A stretch of 64,000 bases of DNA. Source: Chryseobacterium salivictor (GTDB lineage: Bacteria; Bacteroidota; Bacteroidia; Flavobacteriales; Weeksellaceae). Position numbers and translations under genes: made by a program. Location: NCBI RefSeq assembly GCF_004359195.1, contig NZ_CP037954.1, positions 310,001 to 374,000 on the forward strand. Reading direction: 5' to 3'. Positions 29,870-39,539 of this stretch are shown piece after piece. Positions within the stretch are counted from its first letter, which is position 1, and the number at the start of each line of letters is the position of its first letter. The notes beneath the pieces are model-generated. The model worked only from the letters and a program-made list of their open reading frames with translations. It was not told the origin of the DNA and ran no database searches.

Positions 29870-30079
29870 CTCAATGAGTAATGGGTGATGGGTAATTAGT
29901 AATGTTTTTACTTAATTCCTCCCTCATACTCTATCTCTTTCCCTGATTACTAATCCTAGTGGGTATATTTTTAAATAATCAACCGTCCAAATAAGAAAAA
30001 ACTGAAGCTAACTTTGAGCAAGTGCTCTGATACTTGCGTATCGTGTTGTTTGTTTATACTCTCCTAACGGAGAGTCTCA

Positions 30080-31595
<1,516 letters not shown>

Positions 31596-31737
31596 GTATG
31601 TTTGTCTGACTCACTCAAAGTTATTACCGCTTTAGTTTTTCCTTACTTTTTTGGTTGTTATTTGTATGTCAATGATCTATTGTTCTTTTCGCGTATATCC
31701 GGAAACTCTTTCTGTCGTTGGTTCCGAATTGCGAGTG

Positions 31738-31769
31738 CAAAAGTATAACGTTTTTTATTAATGACCAAA
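31738..31769 (-). promoter_or_regulatory. rrn promoter (proximal)
   Basis: Minus strand: TTTG (31766-31769), 20-base spacer, TACTTTTG (31738-31745). Matches the Bacteroidota sigma-A consensus, about 140 bases upstream of the 16S gene. Confidence 0.75.
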
Positions 31770-31874
31770 TGTTTTTGAAAGAAATTTAAAAGTTTTTTAA
31801 GTAACCAATAATCTCTCCTCATACCCATCCAATCCGCTTCTCCTTCGCTCCCATACTCTTTCGATTTGGGATTG

Positions 31875-31905
31875 CAAAGATAAGAAGTTTTTGTTAATCC
31901 ACAAG
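31875..31905 (-). promoter_or_regulatory. rrn promoter (middle)
   Basis: Minus strand: CTTG (31902-31905), 19-base spacer, TATCTTTG (31875-31882). Second of three tandem matches. Confidence 0.65.
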
Positions 31906-31998
31906 CTTTTTTAAAATTAAATAAAAGAAATCTAACCCTCCTACCCTTTCTACATTACCTGCTCTGTCTACTTCGCTACTCTGTTTATTAGAGTGGTG

Positions 31999-32030
31999 CA
32001 AATGTAGTTCTACTATCTGTATCCCGCAAC
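31999..32030 (-). promoter_or_regulatory. rrn promoter (distal)
   Basis: Minus strand: GTTG (32027-32030), 20-base spacer, TACATTTG (31999-32006). Third tandem match, about 400 bases from the 16S gene. Confidence 0.6.
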
Positions 32031-32039
32031 TTATTTTGG

Positions 32040-32957
32040 GACTAATTAGGAAATGTGAATAACTAATATTGCAACTTATTAATTAATAGTAAAATACAAA
32101 ATATTTGGAGTTATCCACTTTATGTCAAAATACCGCAAGGGACTGGATCTATAGAAAAACAGCACTCAAACTACGGACAGGAGCGGGGGTTTGGACAGGA
32201 AAAACTGCAGATATTGGAAAATAGTTCATCTATATAAGAGGGTTTCCGAAAAATCTCAAAAAAGCGTACCTTATTTTTCTGCATCCATTTTAATCATAAA
32301 GTAAATTTCCGTGTAAGATTTCTTCTTATGAGGGGAATTCTTCAGGGATAATATTACTCTGGACGCTGATTGGAAGGTTCTGATTTAGTTGTGGACATTA
32401 TCCGACTAGCTATCGCTGACCTTATTTCAAAATTAGAGTGTACTTCTTTTAAAAACACGTAATACTATATGAGAAAGCCAATATTAAGGATCTGTATCAA
32501 AATATCTCTATGATATACCGTTTTACTCATCCTGCAAAAATTTCAGATAAAATTTAAAAAATTGGTTTAAATGAAATTTATGCATAGTCATATACTTTTA
32601 TTATTTTTGTTCAATGACAAATCGCTTTGCACACTATTAATTATGTTTACTAGAGTTTATTGCGGAAGTCTTTCAATTTACCAGCACAGAATATTCTGAT
32701 CCGTTCTTTTCTATTTTTAAGAAAAAACAAGTCATATCATTTCTGGTCAGATTGCAATCTTTTCATTATAAAGCCACCTTCATACCTTACGAGTCAGCAT
32801 ACAGTCAGCATACACTACAAGTTGGTATAGGGTTGGGTGCAATAGAATCCGGTTAACAGGCGTTTGAAGGGCGCGGTTTTATTCCGCACCGAACCCATTT
32901 AATTTTTCTCATGAAGTTTTGTGCCTAGTTTAAGGAGAGGCGGCTCAGTTTTTCCCA
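32040..32957. other. Gene-poor region between rrn promoters and rlpA
   Basis: About 900 bases without a convincing gene on either strand. I looked for signatures of RNase P RNA, tmRNA, SRP RNA and 6S RNA and found none. Visible structure is an 11-bp tandem duplication AGTCAGCATAC (32792-32813) and a long hairpin at 32830-32896. A 42-codon plus-strand frame at 32571-32699 has no homology that I recognise. Confidence 0.5.
32830..32896. other. Unexplained long-range hairpin
   Basis: GGGTTGGGTGC (32830-32840) and GCACCGAACCC (32886-32896) pair at 10 of 11 positions and enclose 45 bases that include a second GC-rich arm (GGGCGCGGTTTTATTCCGC). On the plus strand it is followed by ATTTAATTTTTC. It may be a small structured RNA or the remnant of one; no family is recognised. 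Confidence 0.3.
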
Positions 32958-32990
32958 ATAAAAAAGCCGACTCCTATGAGACGGCTTTGG
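32958..32990 (-). terminator. Terminator of the rlpA-like gene
   Basis: AAAGCCG/CGGCTTT stem with a 12-base loop, followed on the minus strand by a T-run; 24 bases after the stop. Confidence 0.75.
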
Positions 32991-33014
32991 TTGTTTTTAA
33001 CGTAAAAGTTAATG

Positions 33015-33392
33015 TTAATCGACTTCGATAATTTCGTATTCAACGGGCATTGTTCCTTTTCTAGGATCGCCGATTGATTGGTACGCTGCCTTAGAAAGAT
33101 CGAGTGCTCTTGAAGAATGAAAAGGACCGCGGTCATTTATTTCTACAATTACACTTTTTCCTGATCTCAGGTTGGTAACTTTTACCATTGTCCCGAAAGG
33201 AAGCGTTCTGTTGGCGGCAGTTAATTTTTCATTACTGAAAACTTCCCCGCTTGCTGTTTTTTTACCATTAAACTTATCGTGGTAAAACGATGCAAAACTT
33301 GTTTTTTTAGCATCTTCGGCAGTTGTTTTAAAAGAAAACAGGCCGAGTGTTGAAATCATCATTATGATTAGGAGTATTCCTCTTTTCATCAT
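33015..33392 (-). CDS. rlpA: RlpA-like septal/cell-wall protein
   Basis: The 125-residue protein has a signal peptide (1-22, 'MMISTLGLFSFKTTA') and one double-psi beta-barrel domain: 'SFASFYHDKFNGKKTASGE' (about 32-50), 'AANRTLPFGTMVKVTNL', 'VIVEINDRGPF' (about 101-111) and 'ALDLSKAAYQSIG'. This domain in RlpA proteins is a lytic transglycosylase acting on denuded peptidoglycan; the 'NDRGP' catalytic-site motif is intact. There is no SPOR domain, which is common in short Bacteroidota versions. Either of two adjacent ATGs (33392 or 33389) may start it. Transcribed alone. Confidence 0.9.
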   Translation of the reverse strand: MMKRGILLIIMMISTLGLFSFKTTAEDAKKTSFASFYHDKFNGKKTASGEVFSNEKLTAANRTLPFGTMVKVTNLRSGKSVIVEINDRGPFHSSRALDLSKAAYQSIGDPRKGTMPVEYEIIEVD

Positions 33393-33423
33393 TTTGAATT
33401 TATTTTTATGGGTTTTGACTCTG

Positions 33424-33453
33424 CAAATTTATCCCGAAATTGACTTATACAAC
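33424..33453 (-). promoter_or_regulatory. Promoter of the rlpA-like gene
   Basis: Minus strand: GTTG (33450-33453), 18-base spacer, TAAATTTG (33424-33431), 31 bases before the start codon. Confidence 0.6.
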
Positions 33454-33648
33454 ACTCCGACAGTTAAACAGTCTTAACGAATTGTTAAATTTTTGTTAAC
33501 AACTCCCGCATTCCCTTTAATACCAGTGATCTACAAACTATGTTAAATTGTGTTAAAAAATAGGTTTAAATGTTAACAATATTAACTAATCATTACATAG
33601 CGACCAGACTTAGTTAGTTACAATCAACTGAACGACAGATCATTAAAT
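33454..33648. other. Spacer between rlpA-like promoter and rimO terminator
   Basis: AT-rich, with many GTTAAN/TTAACA-type repeats (TGTTAAATTGTGTTAAAAAA, GTTAACAATATTAACTAA). No gene is seen. Confidence 0.4.
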
Positions 33649-33684
33649 AAAAAATACTTCCGGAAAATCCAGAAGTATTTTTTC
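33649..33684 (-). terminator. Terminator of rimO
   Basis: AATACTTC/GAAGTATT stem with an 11-base loop, followed on both strands by T-runs; about 50 bases after the rimO stop. Confidence 0.75.
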
Positions 33685-33735
33685 ACTAATTACCTTTACA
33701 CAATTGTCAAAAAAATGACCAAATATTGCAATATC

Positions 33736-35037
33736 TTAAACTAATTCTCCGTACAAATCAAACTCTTCTGCGGAAGTAATTTTGATATCGGCAAATTCAC
33801 CGATGGACAAATAGGTATTTTCTGCCGGAACCAAAACGGTATTGTCAACATCCGGAGAATCGAACTCTGTTCTTCCCACGAAATAATTTCCTTCTTTACG
33901 GTCAAAAATACACCGGTACACTTTCCCGATTCTTTCCTGATTTTTCTCCCAGGAAATCTGTGACTGCAATTCCATAATTTCTTCAACTCTTGCTTCCTTT
34001 ACTTCCTGTGGAACGTCGTCCTCCAGAACGTAAGCGGTCGTATTTTCTTCATGGGAATAGGTAAAGCAACCTAATCGGTCGAATCTCTGTTCCCTAACCC
34101 ACTCTTTCATCTCCTGAAATCTCTCTTCTGTTTCGCCAGGGAAACCGACAATCAGAGTTGTTCTGATCGCCATATTGGGAACTTTTTCTCTGAATTTATC
34201 CAACAATGCATTGGTTTTTTCGTGAGAAGTTCCACGTTTCATGGCTTTCAACAAATCAGAATTGATGTGTTGTAACGGGATATCGATGTAGTTACAAACT
34301 TTCGGTTCGTTTTTAATGATCTCTAAAACATCTTCGGGGAAACCAGTTGGGAACGCGTAATGCAAACGGATCCATTCAATTCCTTCTACTGTTACCAAAC
34401 GCAAAAGCAAATCGCCCAAGGCTCTTTTCTTATATAAATCTAAACCATAATAAGTTAAATCCTGCGCAATTAAAATGAGTTCTTTAACTCCCTTTTTCGC
34501 TAATTTTTCTGCTTCAACCACTAAGTTTTCAATTGGTGTTGAAATATTTTTTCCTCTCATTAAAGGAATCGCGCAGAAAGAACAGGGGCGGTCACATCCT
34601 TCAGAAATCTTCAAATAAGCGTAATGTCTTGGCGTGGTCACCATTCTCTCGCCCACCAGTTCGTGTTTGTAATCGGCGCCCAAATGTTTTAATAATAAAG
34701 GTAAATCACGGGTACCGAAATATTGATCAACATCCGGGATTTCTCTTATTAAATCCGGTTTGTATCTCTCTGATAAACAGCCCGTCACAAAAACCTGCTC
34801 TACTTCGCCTCTGTTTTTCGCCTCAACAAATTCCAGAATGGTATTGATGCTTTCCTCTTTGGCATTATCGATAAAACCGCAGGTATTGATAACCACGATA
34901 TCGCCTTTTTCTTCGTGTACCACCTCTTTTCCGTTGGCTTGCAGTTGTCCCATCAACACTTCAGAATCATATACATTTTTGGAACAGCCTAATGTTACGA
35001 TATTGATTTTCTTTTTTCCGACGGATTTTGTACGCAT
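33736..35037 (-). CDS. rimO: Ribosomal protein uS12 methylthiotransferase
   Basis: RimO adds a methylthio group to the conserved aspartate of ribosomal protein uS12. The 433-residue radical-SAM enzyme has an N-terminal UPF0004 domain with three cluster cysteines ('TLGCSKNVYDSE' C18, 'VINTCGF', 'TGCLSERY'). The radical SAM motif 'SEGCDRPCSFCAIP' (CxxxCxxC, about 147-158) and a C-terminal TRAM domain (about 365-433) follow. The N-terminal 'GCSKN' and length separate it from the tRNA-modifying MiaB. It stands alone with its own promoter and terminator. Confidence 0.95.
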   Translation of the reverse strand: MRTKSVGKKKINIVTLGCSKNVYDSEVLMGQLQANGKEVVHEEKGDIVVINTCGFIDNAKEESINTILEFVEAKNRGEVEQVFVTGCLSERYKPDLIREIPDVDQYFGTRDLPLLLKHLGADYKHELVGERMVTTPRHYAYLKISEGCDRPCSFCAIPLMRGKNISTPIENLVVEAEKLAKKGVKELILIAQDLTYYGLDLYKKRALGDLLLRLVTVEGIEWIRLHYAFPTGFPEDVLEIIKNEPKVCNYIDIPLQHINSDLLKAMKRGTSHEKTNALLDKFREKVPNMAIRTTLIVGFPGETEERFQEMKEWVREQRFDRLGCFTYSHEENTTAYVLEDDVPQEVKEARVEEIMELQSQISWEKNQERIGKVYRCIFDRKEGNYFVGRTEFDSPDVDNTVLVPAENTYLSIGEFADIKITSAEEFDLYGELV

Positions 35038-35085
35038 ATTTTTAATATAATAAGTTGATTAGCAATTGCTAATTTTTTGTGGGTG

Positions 35086-35093
35086 CAAATTTA
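35086..35093 (-). promoter_or_regulatory. Promoter -7 element (TAAATTTG) of rimO
   Basis: Exact TAnnTTTG match on the minus strand, 48 bases before the rimO ATG. Confidence 0.5.
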
Positions 35094-35138
35094 GTGATTT
35101 ATTTGTTAGAGAAAACCAAAATAACTTTGAAGATTTAA

Positions 35139-35180
35139 AAGAAAAAATCCTTTCAGCGACAGTTCGCTCAAAGGATTTTA
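35139..35180 (-). terminator. Terminator at the end of the surface-glycan locus
   Basis: A two-part stem AAATCCTTT-c-AGCGA-cagt-TCGCT-c-AAAGGATTT (35145-35178) is followed by a T-run on the minus strand. It lies about 210 bases after rfbA, the last gene of the locus; nothing else is recognised in the 35181-35388 spacer. Confidence 0.8.
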
Positions 35181-35388
35181 AATATTCTTAGCGGTTCAAA
35201 ATTTTGTTTTAAAAACCACAAAGGCACAATAGCTATGTTATTTTTTAAGTTTTTTAAAAGAACAAATAAGGAAACTGCCCTAAAAAGGTGTCTTTTTACT
35301 CTTTCAGAAGTTTTTATTTCCAGATTATTGTGATTTAAATATTTTTTTCATTTCAAAACAGGCCTATTGAAATTTCGAAATAAAAGTT

Positions 35389-36246
35389 TTACACCAGCTT
35401 CTTCAGATAATCACCATAACCGCTTTTTCCGTATTTTTCGGCAGATTTCAGCAACTCTTCTTTATTAATGAAACCTTTCACGTAAGCGATTTCTTCGATA
35501 CAGGAAATTTTGAATCCCTGCCTTTTCTCCAAAACCTTGACAAACTCTGAAGCTTCATGCAAAGAATCGAAAGTTCCGGTGTCTAACCAAGCCGTTCCAC
35601 GAGACATTACACCGACTTCCAACTGTCCTTTTTCAAGGTAAATTCTGTTGACATCTGTAATTTCCAGTTCTCCTCTTGGTGAAGGTTTCAGGTTTTTTGC
35701 AATTTCCACTACCGAATTATCATAGAAATATAATCCCGGAACGGCAAAGTTAGATTTCGGATCTTCCGGTTTTTCTTCGATAGAAACTGCTTTTAAATTT
35801 TCGTCAAATTCAACGACGCCGTATCTTTCAGGATCTGAAACCTGATAAGCGAAAACGCAACCTCCTTCTACACTGGTTTTACTTTCCAAAAGCTCCGGCA
35901 AACCCGCACCGTAGAAAATATTATCTCCCAAAACCAAGGCAACAGAATCGTCACCAATAAACTCTTCGCCCAAAATAAACGCCTGGGCTAAACCGTCTGG
36001 ACTCGGTTGCACTTTATACTGAATCGTACAGCCTATCGCCGAACCATCTCCCAAAAGCTTAATGAATCCTTCCTGATCGTGAGGTGTTGTAATAATTAAA
36101 ATATCCTTAATCCCGGCCAACAACAATGTCGAAAGCGGATAATAAATCATCGGCTTGTCGTAAACCGGCATTAACTGCTTGCTAACCGCGATGGTTAATG
36201 GATAAAGTCTTGTTCCGGAGCCGCCGGCGAGTATTATTCCCTTCAT
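35389..36246 (-). CDS. rfbA: Glucose-1-phosphate thymidylyltransferase
   Basis: RfbA makes dTDP-glucose from glucose-1-phosphate and dTTP. The 285 residues carry the nucleotidyltransferase signature '[16 protein letters not shown]' (3-18), '[17 protein letters not shown]', 'LGDNIFYG' and '[20 protein letters not shown]'. The allosteric C-terminal part contains '[13 protein letters not shown]'. Length is normal. It is the last gene of the glycan locus, separated from rfbB by a GxxExxY gene. Confidence 0.96.
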   Translation of the reverse strand: MKGIILAGGSGTRLYPLTIAVSKQLMPVYDKPMIYYPLSTLLLAGIKDILIITTPHDQEGFIKLLGDGSAIGCTIQYKVQPSPDGLAQAFILGEEFIGDDSVALVLGDNIFYGAGLPELLESKTSVEGGCVFAYQVSDPERYGVVEFDENLKAVSIEEKPEDPKSNFAVPGLYFYDNSVVEIAKNLKPSPRGELEITDVNRIYLEKGQLEVGVMSRGTAWLDTGTFDSLHEASEFVKVLEKRQGFKISCIEEIAYVKGFINKEELLKSAEKYGKSGYGDYLKKLV

Positions 36247-36278
36247 TTTAAAACAAATTACACGAATTATTACGAATT

Positions 36279-36696
36279 ACTCGAATTTTCGTTTTGGTTA
36301 TAAATTAATTATTCTTTTGTATTTTAAAGATTTTTCACCAAAATTGATGAGTAATCCTAATTTTTTATTGGTCGCTTTCAGATAATTCAGCGTCTGCTTC
36401 GTAAAATTTTCGTGCAAAAATGACACGGATTTTACTTCCAAAATAATGTTATCAAAACAGACAAAATCTGCTTTGTATTTTTTATCTAGTTTCTCACCGT
36501 TGAAAAATAAATCTAATTTTACTTCTCTTTGATATGGAATTTCATTTTTAATGAATTCCTTTTCTAAAACTTCGCAGTAAACCGCTTCCAAAAAACCATT
36601 TCCCATTGTGGAATGAATATTCATACAAATTCCGATAATTCTGTAACTTTCTTCTTTATATAAAATTTTCTCTTCCATCATTCGAGAAATTCGAGT
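36279..36696. repeat. Inverted repeats flanking the GxxExxY gene
   Basis: ACTCGAATTT (36279-36288) and AAATTCGAGT (36687-36696) are perfect 10-bp inverted copies. They lie 10 bases beyond the stop and 6 bases before the start of the GxxExxY gene, and one touches the rfbB stop codon. Further TTACGAATTA/CACGAATTA copies lie beside the first arm. The layout looks like the ends of an inserted cassette. Confidence 0.6.
36298..36681 (-). CDS. GxxExxY protein
   Basis: The 127-residue protein contains the family's naming motif as 'GNGFLEAVYCEVLEKEF' (G-x-x-E-x-x-Y, about 27-43). The PD-(D/E)XK-nuclease-like core follows: 'LDKKYKADFVCFDNIILEVKS' with D and ExK (about 72-92). GxxExxY proteins are common in Bacteroidota and often interrupt polysaccharide operons or rRNA genes; their function is not established. 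Here it sits between rfbB and rfbA, and 10-bp perfect inverted repeats lie just outside it. It starts at the first of two consecutive ATGs. Confidence 0.9.
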   Translation of the reverse strand: MMEEKILYKEESYRIIGICMNIHSTMGNGFLEAVYCEVLEKEFIKNEIPYQREVKLDLFFNGEKLDKKYKADFVCFDNIILEVKSVSFLHENFTKQTLNYLKATNKKLGLLINFGEKSLKYKRIINL

Positions 36697-37787
36697 TAAT
36701 TAGCGGAATCCGTATATTGCTCTGCATAATAATTCTGATAATCTCCCGAAGTTACATTTTCCAGCCATTCTTTATTCTCCAGGAACCAGTCGATTGTTTT
36801 GCTTAATCCCTGTTCAAAAGTTACGGAGGGTTTCCAGCCCAATTCTTTGTTGAGTTTTGTAGCATCGATGGCGTAACGAAGATCATGACCTGGACGATCT
36901 TTCACATAAGTGATGAGTTTTTCTGAGTGACCCGTTGGATTCCCTAATTTTTCATCCATTTGTTTGATGAGTTCTTTGACCAAATCAATGTTTTTCCATT
37001 CGTTGAAACCACCGATATTGTATGTTTCTCCGGTTTTTGCTTCAAAAAATATCTGATGGATTGCTTTGGCGTGATCGATAACGTACAGCCAATCTCTGGT
37101 ATATTTACCGTCACCGTAGATTGGAAGCGGTTTTCCATTCAAAATATTAGAAATACACAATGGAATTAATTTTTCCGGGAAATGATTGGGACCATAATTA
37201 TTGGAACAGTTTGAAATAATAAACGGCATTCCATACGTGTTTCCGTAAGCGCGGACCAAATGATCAGATGCTGCTTTACTGGCGGAATAAGGAGATTTTG
37301 GATCGTAAGCCGTGGTTTCTAGAAAGAAACCCGTCTCGCCTAAACTCCCGTAAACTTCATCGGTAGAAACGTGATAGAATAAATTTTTTCTTGTTTCATC
37401 AGGGAAATTCCCGTGTTGATGATCTGGGTTCAGAGTCCAGAATTCTTTGGCTAAATTCAAAAGATTTGCTGTTCCGTTGACATTGGTATTAATAAATGCA
37501 TTTGGATCGGTGATGCTTCTGTCCACATGACTTTCTGCTGCCAAATGGATAATTGCGTCGGGATTGTATTTTTCGAAAACTCTTCGCAATTCATCCACAT
37601 TGGTAATGTCTGCTTTTTCGAAAACATAATTCGGTTCGTTTTCAATGTCTTTTAAATTTTCAAGATTCCCGGCGTAGGTCAAAGCATCGAGATTGATGAT
37701 TTTGGATTCAGGATGGTTCTTTACAAATTCACGAACGACGTGAGATCCGATAAACCCGGCTCCACCGGTGATGATTATGTTTTTCAT
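36696..37787 (-). CDS. rfbB: dTDP-glucose 4,6-dehydratase
   Basis: RfbB converts dTDP-glucose to dTDP-4-keto-6-deoxyglucose. The 363-residue extended SDR has 'IITGGAGFIGSHVV' (5-18), 'HLAAESHVDRSI', 'HVSTDEVYGSLG' with the catalytic Asp-Glu pair, the 'YSASKAASDHLVRAY' YxxxK motif (about 165-179) and 'SNCSNNYGPNHFPEKLIP'. The spacer upstream of it holds an 8-bp tandem repeat. Confidence 0.96.
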   Translation of the reverse strand: MKNIIITGGAGFIGSHVVREFVKNHPESKIINLDALTYAGNLENLKDIENEPNYVFEKADITNVDELRRVFEKYNPDAIIHLAAESHVDRSITDPNAFINTNVNGTANLLNLAKEFWTLNPDHQHGNFPDETRKNLFYHVSTDEVYGSLGETGFFLETTAYDPKSPYSASKAASDHLVRAYGNTYGMPFIISNCSNNYGPNHFPEKLIPLCISNILNGKPLPIYGDGKYTRDWLYVIDHAKAIHQIFFEAKTGETYNIGGFNEWKNIDLVKELIKQMDEKLGNPTGHSEKLITYVKDRPGHDLRYAIDATKLNKELGWKPSVTFEQGLSKTIDWFLENKEWLENVTSGDYQNYYAEQYTDSAN

Positions 37788-37803
37788 AGAAATTGAATGC
37801 TTA

Positions 37804-37859
37804 GTATTTGAGTGTTTGGGTGTTTGGGTGTTTGAGTATTTGAGTATTTGAGTATTTGA
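37804..37859. repeat. 8-bp tandem repeat, seven units
   Basis: Seven contiguous octamers: GTATTTGA, GTGTTTGG, GTGTTTGG, GTGTTTGA, then GTATTTGA three times. It fills half of the spacer between rfbC and rfbB. Similar octamers occur near 7470-7495 and in rrn spacers. Confidence 0.85.
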
Positions 37860-37897
37860 GTTAAAACCGTTTAAATTAATTCAAAAATACAGAAATC

Positions 37898-38443
37898 TTA
37901 AAAATTCATTTCTGCAAAGGTCGGCAAATTTTGGTCTTTTTCAGAAAGAATGATTGCGTCCTTGGGAAGTTTCCAGTCGATATTCAAATCTTTATCATTC
38001 CAGATGACACTTCCTTCGGATTCTTTATCATAGAAATTATCGCACTTGTAGGAGAATATGGCAGTTTCACTTAAAACTGAAAAGCCGTGTCCAAAACCTC
38101 TTGGCACATAGAGCTGCAATTTGTTTTCAGGAGTCAATTCTACGCCGAACCATTTCCCGAAAGTGGGAGAATCTTTCCGTAAATCTACGGCCACATCGAA
38201 AACCTTTCCTTCTAAACAAGAAACGAGTTTTGCCTGAGCATGTTCGCCTTTTTGCAAATGAAGTCCTCTCAAAACCCCGTAGAAAGATTTAGAAATATTA
38301 TCCTGAACGAAATGACCGTTTAAGCCGGTTAATTCTTCAAATTTCTGTTCGTTGAATTTTTCATAAAAATAACCCCGCTCATCTTCAAAAACGGTGGGTT
38401 CTATGATGTAGCAGTCTTTTAAGGGAGTTTCTTTAATTTTCAT
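37898..38443 (-). CDS. rfbC: dTDP-4-dehydrorhamnose 3,5-epimerase
   Basis: RfbC epimerises dTDP-4-keto-6-deoxyglucose at C3 and C5 on the way to dTDP-L-rhamnose. The 181-residue cupin protein shows 'DERGYFYEKFNEQKF' (22-36) and 'NISKSFYGVLRGLHLQKGEHAQAKLVSC' with the catalytic His (about 62). The Asp/Tyr region 'VPRGFGHGFSVLSETAIFSYKC' also fits. Length is standard. It lies 6 bases after the Gfo/Idh gene. No rfbD gene for the final reduction lies in this locus. Confidence 0.95.
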   Translation of the reverse strand: MKIKETPLKDCYIIEPTVFEDERGYFYEKFNEQKFEELTGLNGHFVQDNISKSFYGVLRGLHLQKGEHAQAKLVSCLEGKVFDVAVDLRKDSPTFGKWFGVELTPENKLQLYVPRGFGHGFSVLSETAIFSYKCDNFYDKESEGSVIWNDKDLNIDWKLPKDAIILSEKDQNLPTFAEMNF

Positions 38444-38449
38444 CTGGCT

Positions 38450-39460
38450 TTAATTTGAGGAATAAATATTTTCTATCATTTTCAGTACTTTCACACTGTC
38501 GTCTGTGGTGGTCTGAATTTCTTTCCCGTGGCGTAAAAAATCGATTATGTTCCTGTAGAGATGCTGGTGATTCTGGGCAGAACCTTTAAAGCTTCCGTAA
38601 TCATTGGCTCCGTTCGTTGCGGGTAATTCGGGTGCGGTATAATCTTTAATTATACATTTTTCCACATGGTTCATGTATTGTCCGCCCACTTTCACAGAAC
38701 CGTTTTCGGCAATAATGGTGAGGGAACTTTCCAGATTTTCATTCCACACGGAAGTCGAAAAGGTAAAACTTCCCATACCTCCGGAGGCGAAATCAAAAGT
38801 GATGATGCCGCTGTCTTCAAACTCTGTTAAATGAGAATGGTTGAAGTCGGCAAATTTGGATTTGATATTGGTAATATCGCCAAAAAGCCAGAACATAATA
38901 TCCAGATAATGGGAAAACTGCGTATAAAGCGTCCCGCCATCCATATTTTTGGTTCCGCGCCATGAGCCTTTTGCATAATAATGTTCATTTCTGTTCCAAA
39001 AACAAGCAATCTGCACCATAAATAAATTCCCTAAAATTTCGGATTCAATTAAATCTTTCAACCACAAGGCCGGTGGCGAAAACCGATTTTGCATGACCGG
39101 GAAAATATGAACTTTTTTTTGGTGCGCTAATTTTTCCAATTCCTCCGCTTCTTCCGAACTGAGCGCGACGGGTTTTTCGATAATCACATCAATTCCATCT
39201 TCAATCAGGGTTTTTGCCTGTTCAAAATGCAGACCATTTGGCGTACATACTGCAACGACATCAGCCGTTAAAGGACTGTTTAAAAAATCCTGCAAAGAAT
39301 GGAAACAGGGAACCGGATTTTGACGCTCCATTTCCGCTGTTGTAAATTTTGGATCGATTAAGGCTAGCAGTTCACAGTCTTGATTTTGAAAGACCATGTC
39401 TGCATGCTTTTTACCGATATGCCCATAACCTAAGATGGCTATTTTTACTTTTTTTTCCAT
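38450..39460 (-). CDS. Gfo/Idh/MocA-family oxidoreductase
   Basis: The 336-residue NAD(P)-dependent sugar oxidoreductase has an N-terminal Rossmann domain 'KIAILGYGHIGKKHADMV' (6-23), the 'VIIEKPVALSSEEAEEL' EKP motif (about 97-113), and a C-terminal alpha/beta domain. The latter has 'DGGTLYTQFSHYLDIMFWLFGD' and the catalytic His in 'SHYLD'. It is related to WlbA-type nucleotide-sugar dehydrogenases. Its place directly before rfbC suggests action on a nucleotide sugar of the locus, perhaps as the missing ketoreductase; that is inference. Confidence 0.85.
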   Translation of the reverse strand: MEKKVKIAILGYGHIGKKHADMVFQNQDCELLALIDPKFTTAEMERQNPVPCFHSLQDFLNSPLTADVVAVCTPNGLHFEQAKTLIEDGIDVIIEKPVALSSEEAEELEKLAHQKKVHIFPVMQNRFSPPALWLKDLIESEILGNLFMVQIACFWNRNEHYYAKGSWRGTKNMDGGTLYTQFSHYLDIMFWLFGDITNIKSKFADFNHSHLTEFEDSGIITFDFASGGMGSFTFSTSVWNENLESSLTIIAENGSVKVGGQYMNHVEKCIIKDYTAPELPATNGANDYGSFKGSAQNHQHLYRNIIDFLRHGKEIQTTTDDSVKVLKMIENIYSSN

Positions 39461-39539
39461 TGAAAACCAGGATATTTTTTACAAATAGTTATTTTTTTTG
39501 AATTTAGCAGACGGTCAGTATGTTTTTCAGAATCTACGA

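Noticed and set aside
32571-32699. 42-codon plus-strand frame
   Set aside because: No ribosome-binding or promoter context and no recognisable sequence; chance frames of this size are expected in AT-rich DNA.
32830-32896. Possible tRNA gene
   Set aside because: The stem is long and GC-rich but there is no T-loop GGTTCRANNCC, no D-arm and no anticodon arm of proper size.
36298-36681. Restriction-modification or toxin gene
   Set aside because: The GxxExxY family has a nuclease-like core, but there is no methylase or antitoxin partner; family membership alone does not support a defence call.
37804-37859. CRISPR-like array
   Set aside because: Unit length is 8 bp without spacers and no cas genes are present anywhere in the window; it is a simple tandem repeat.
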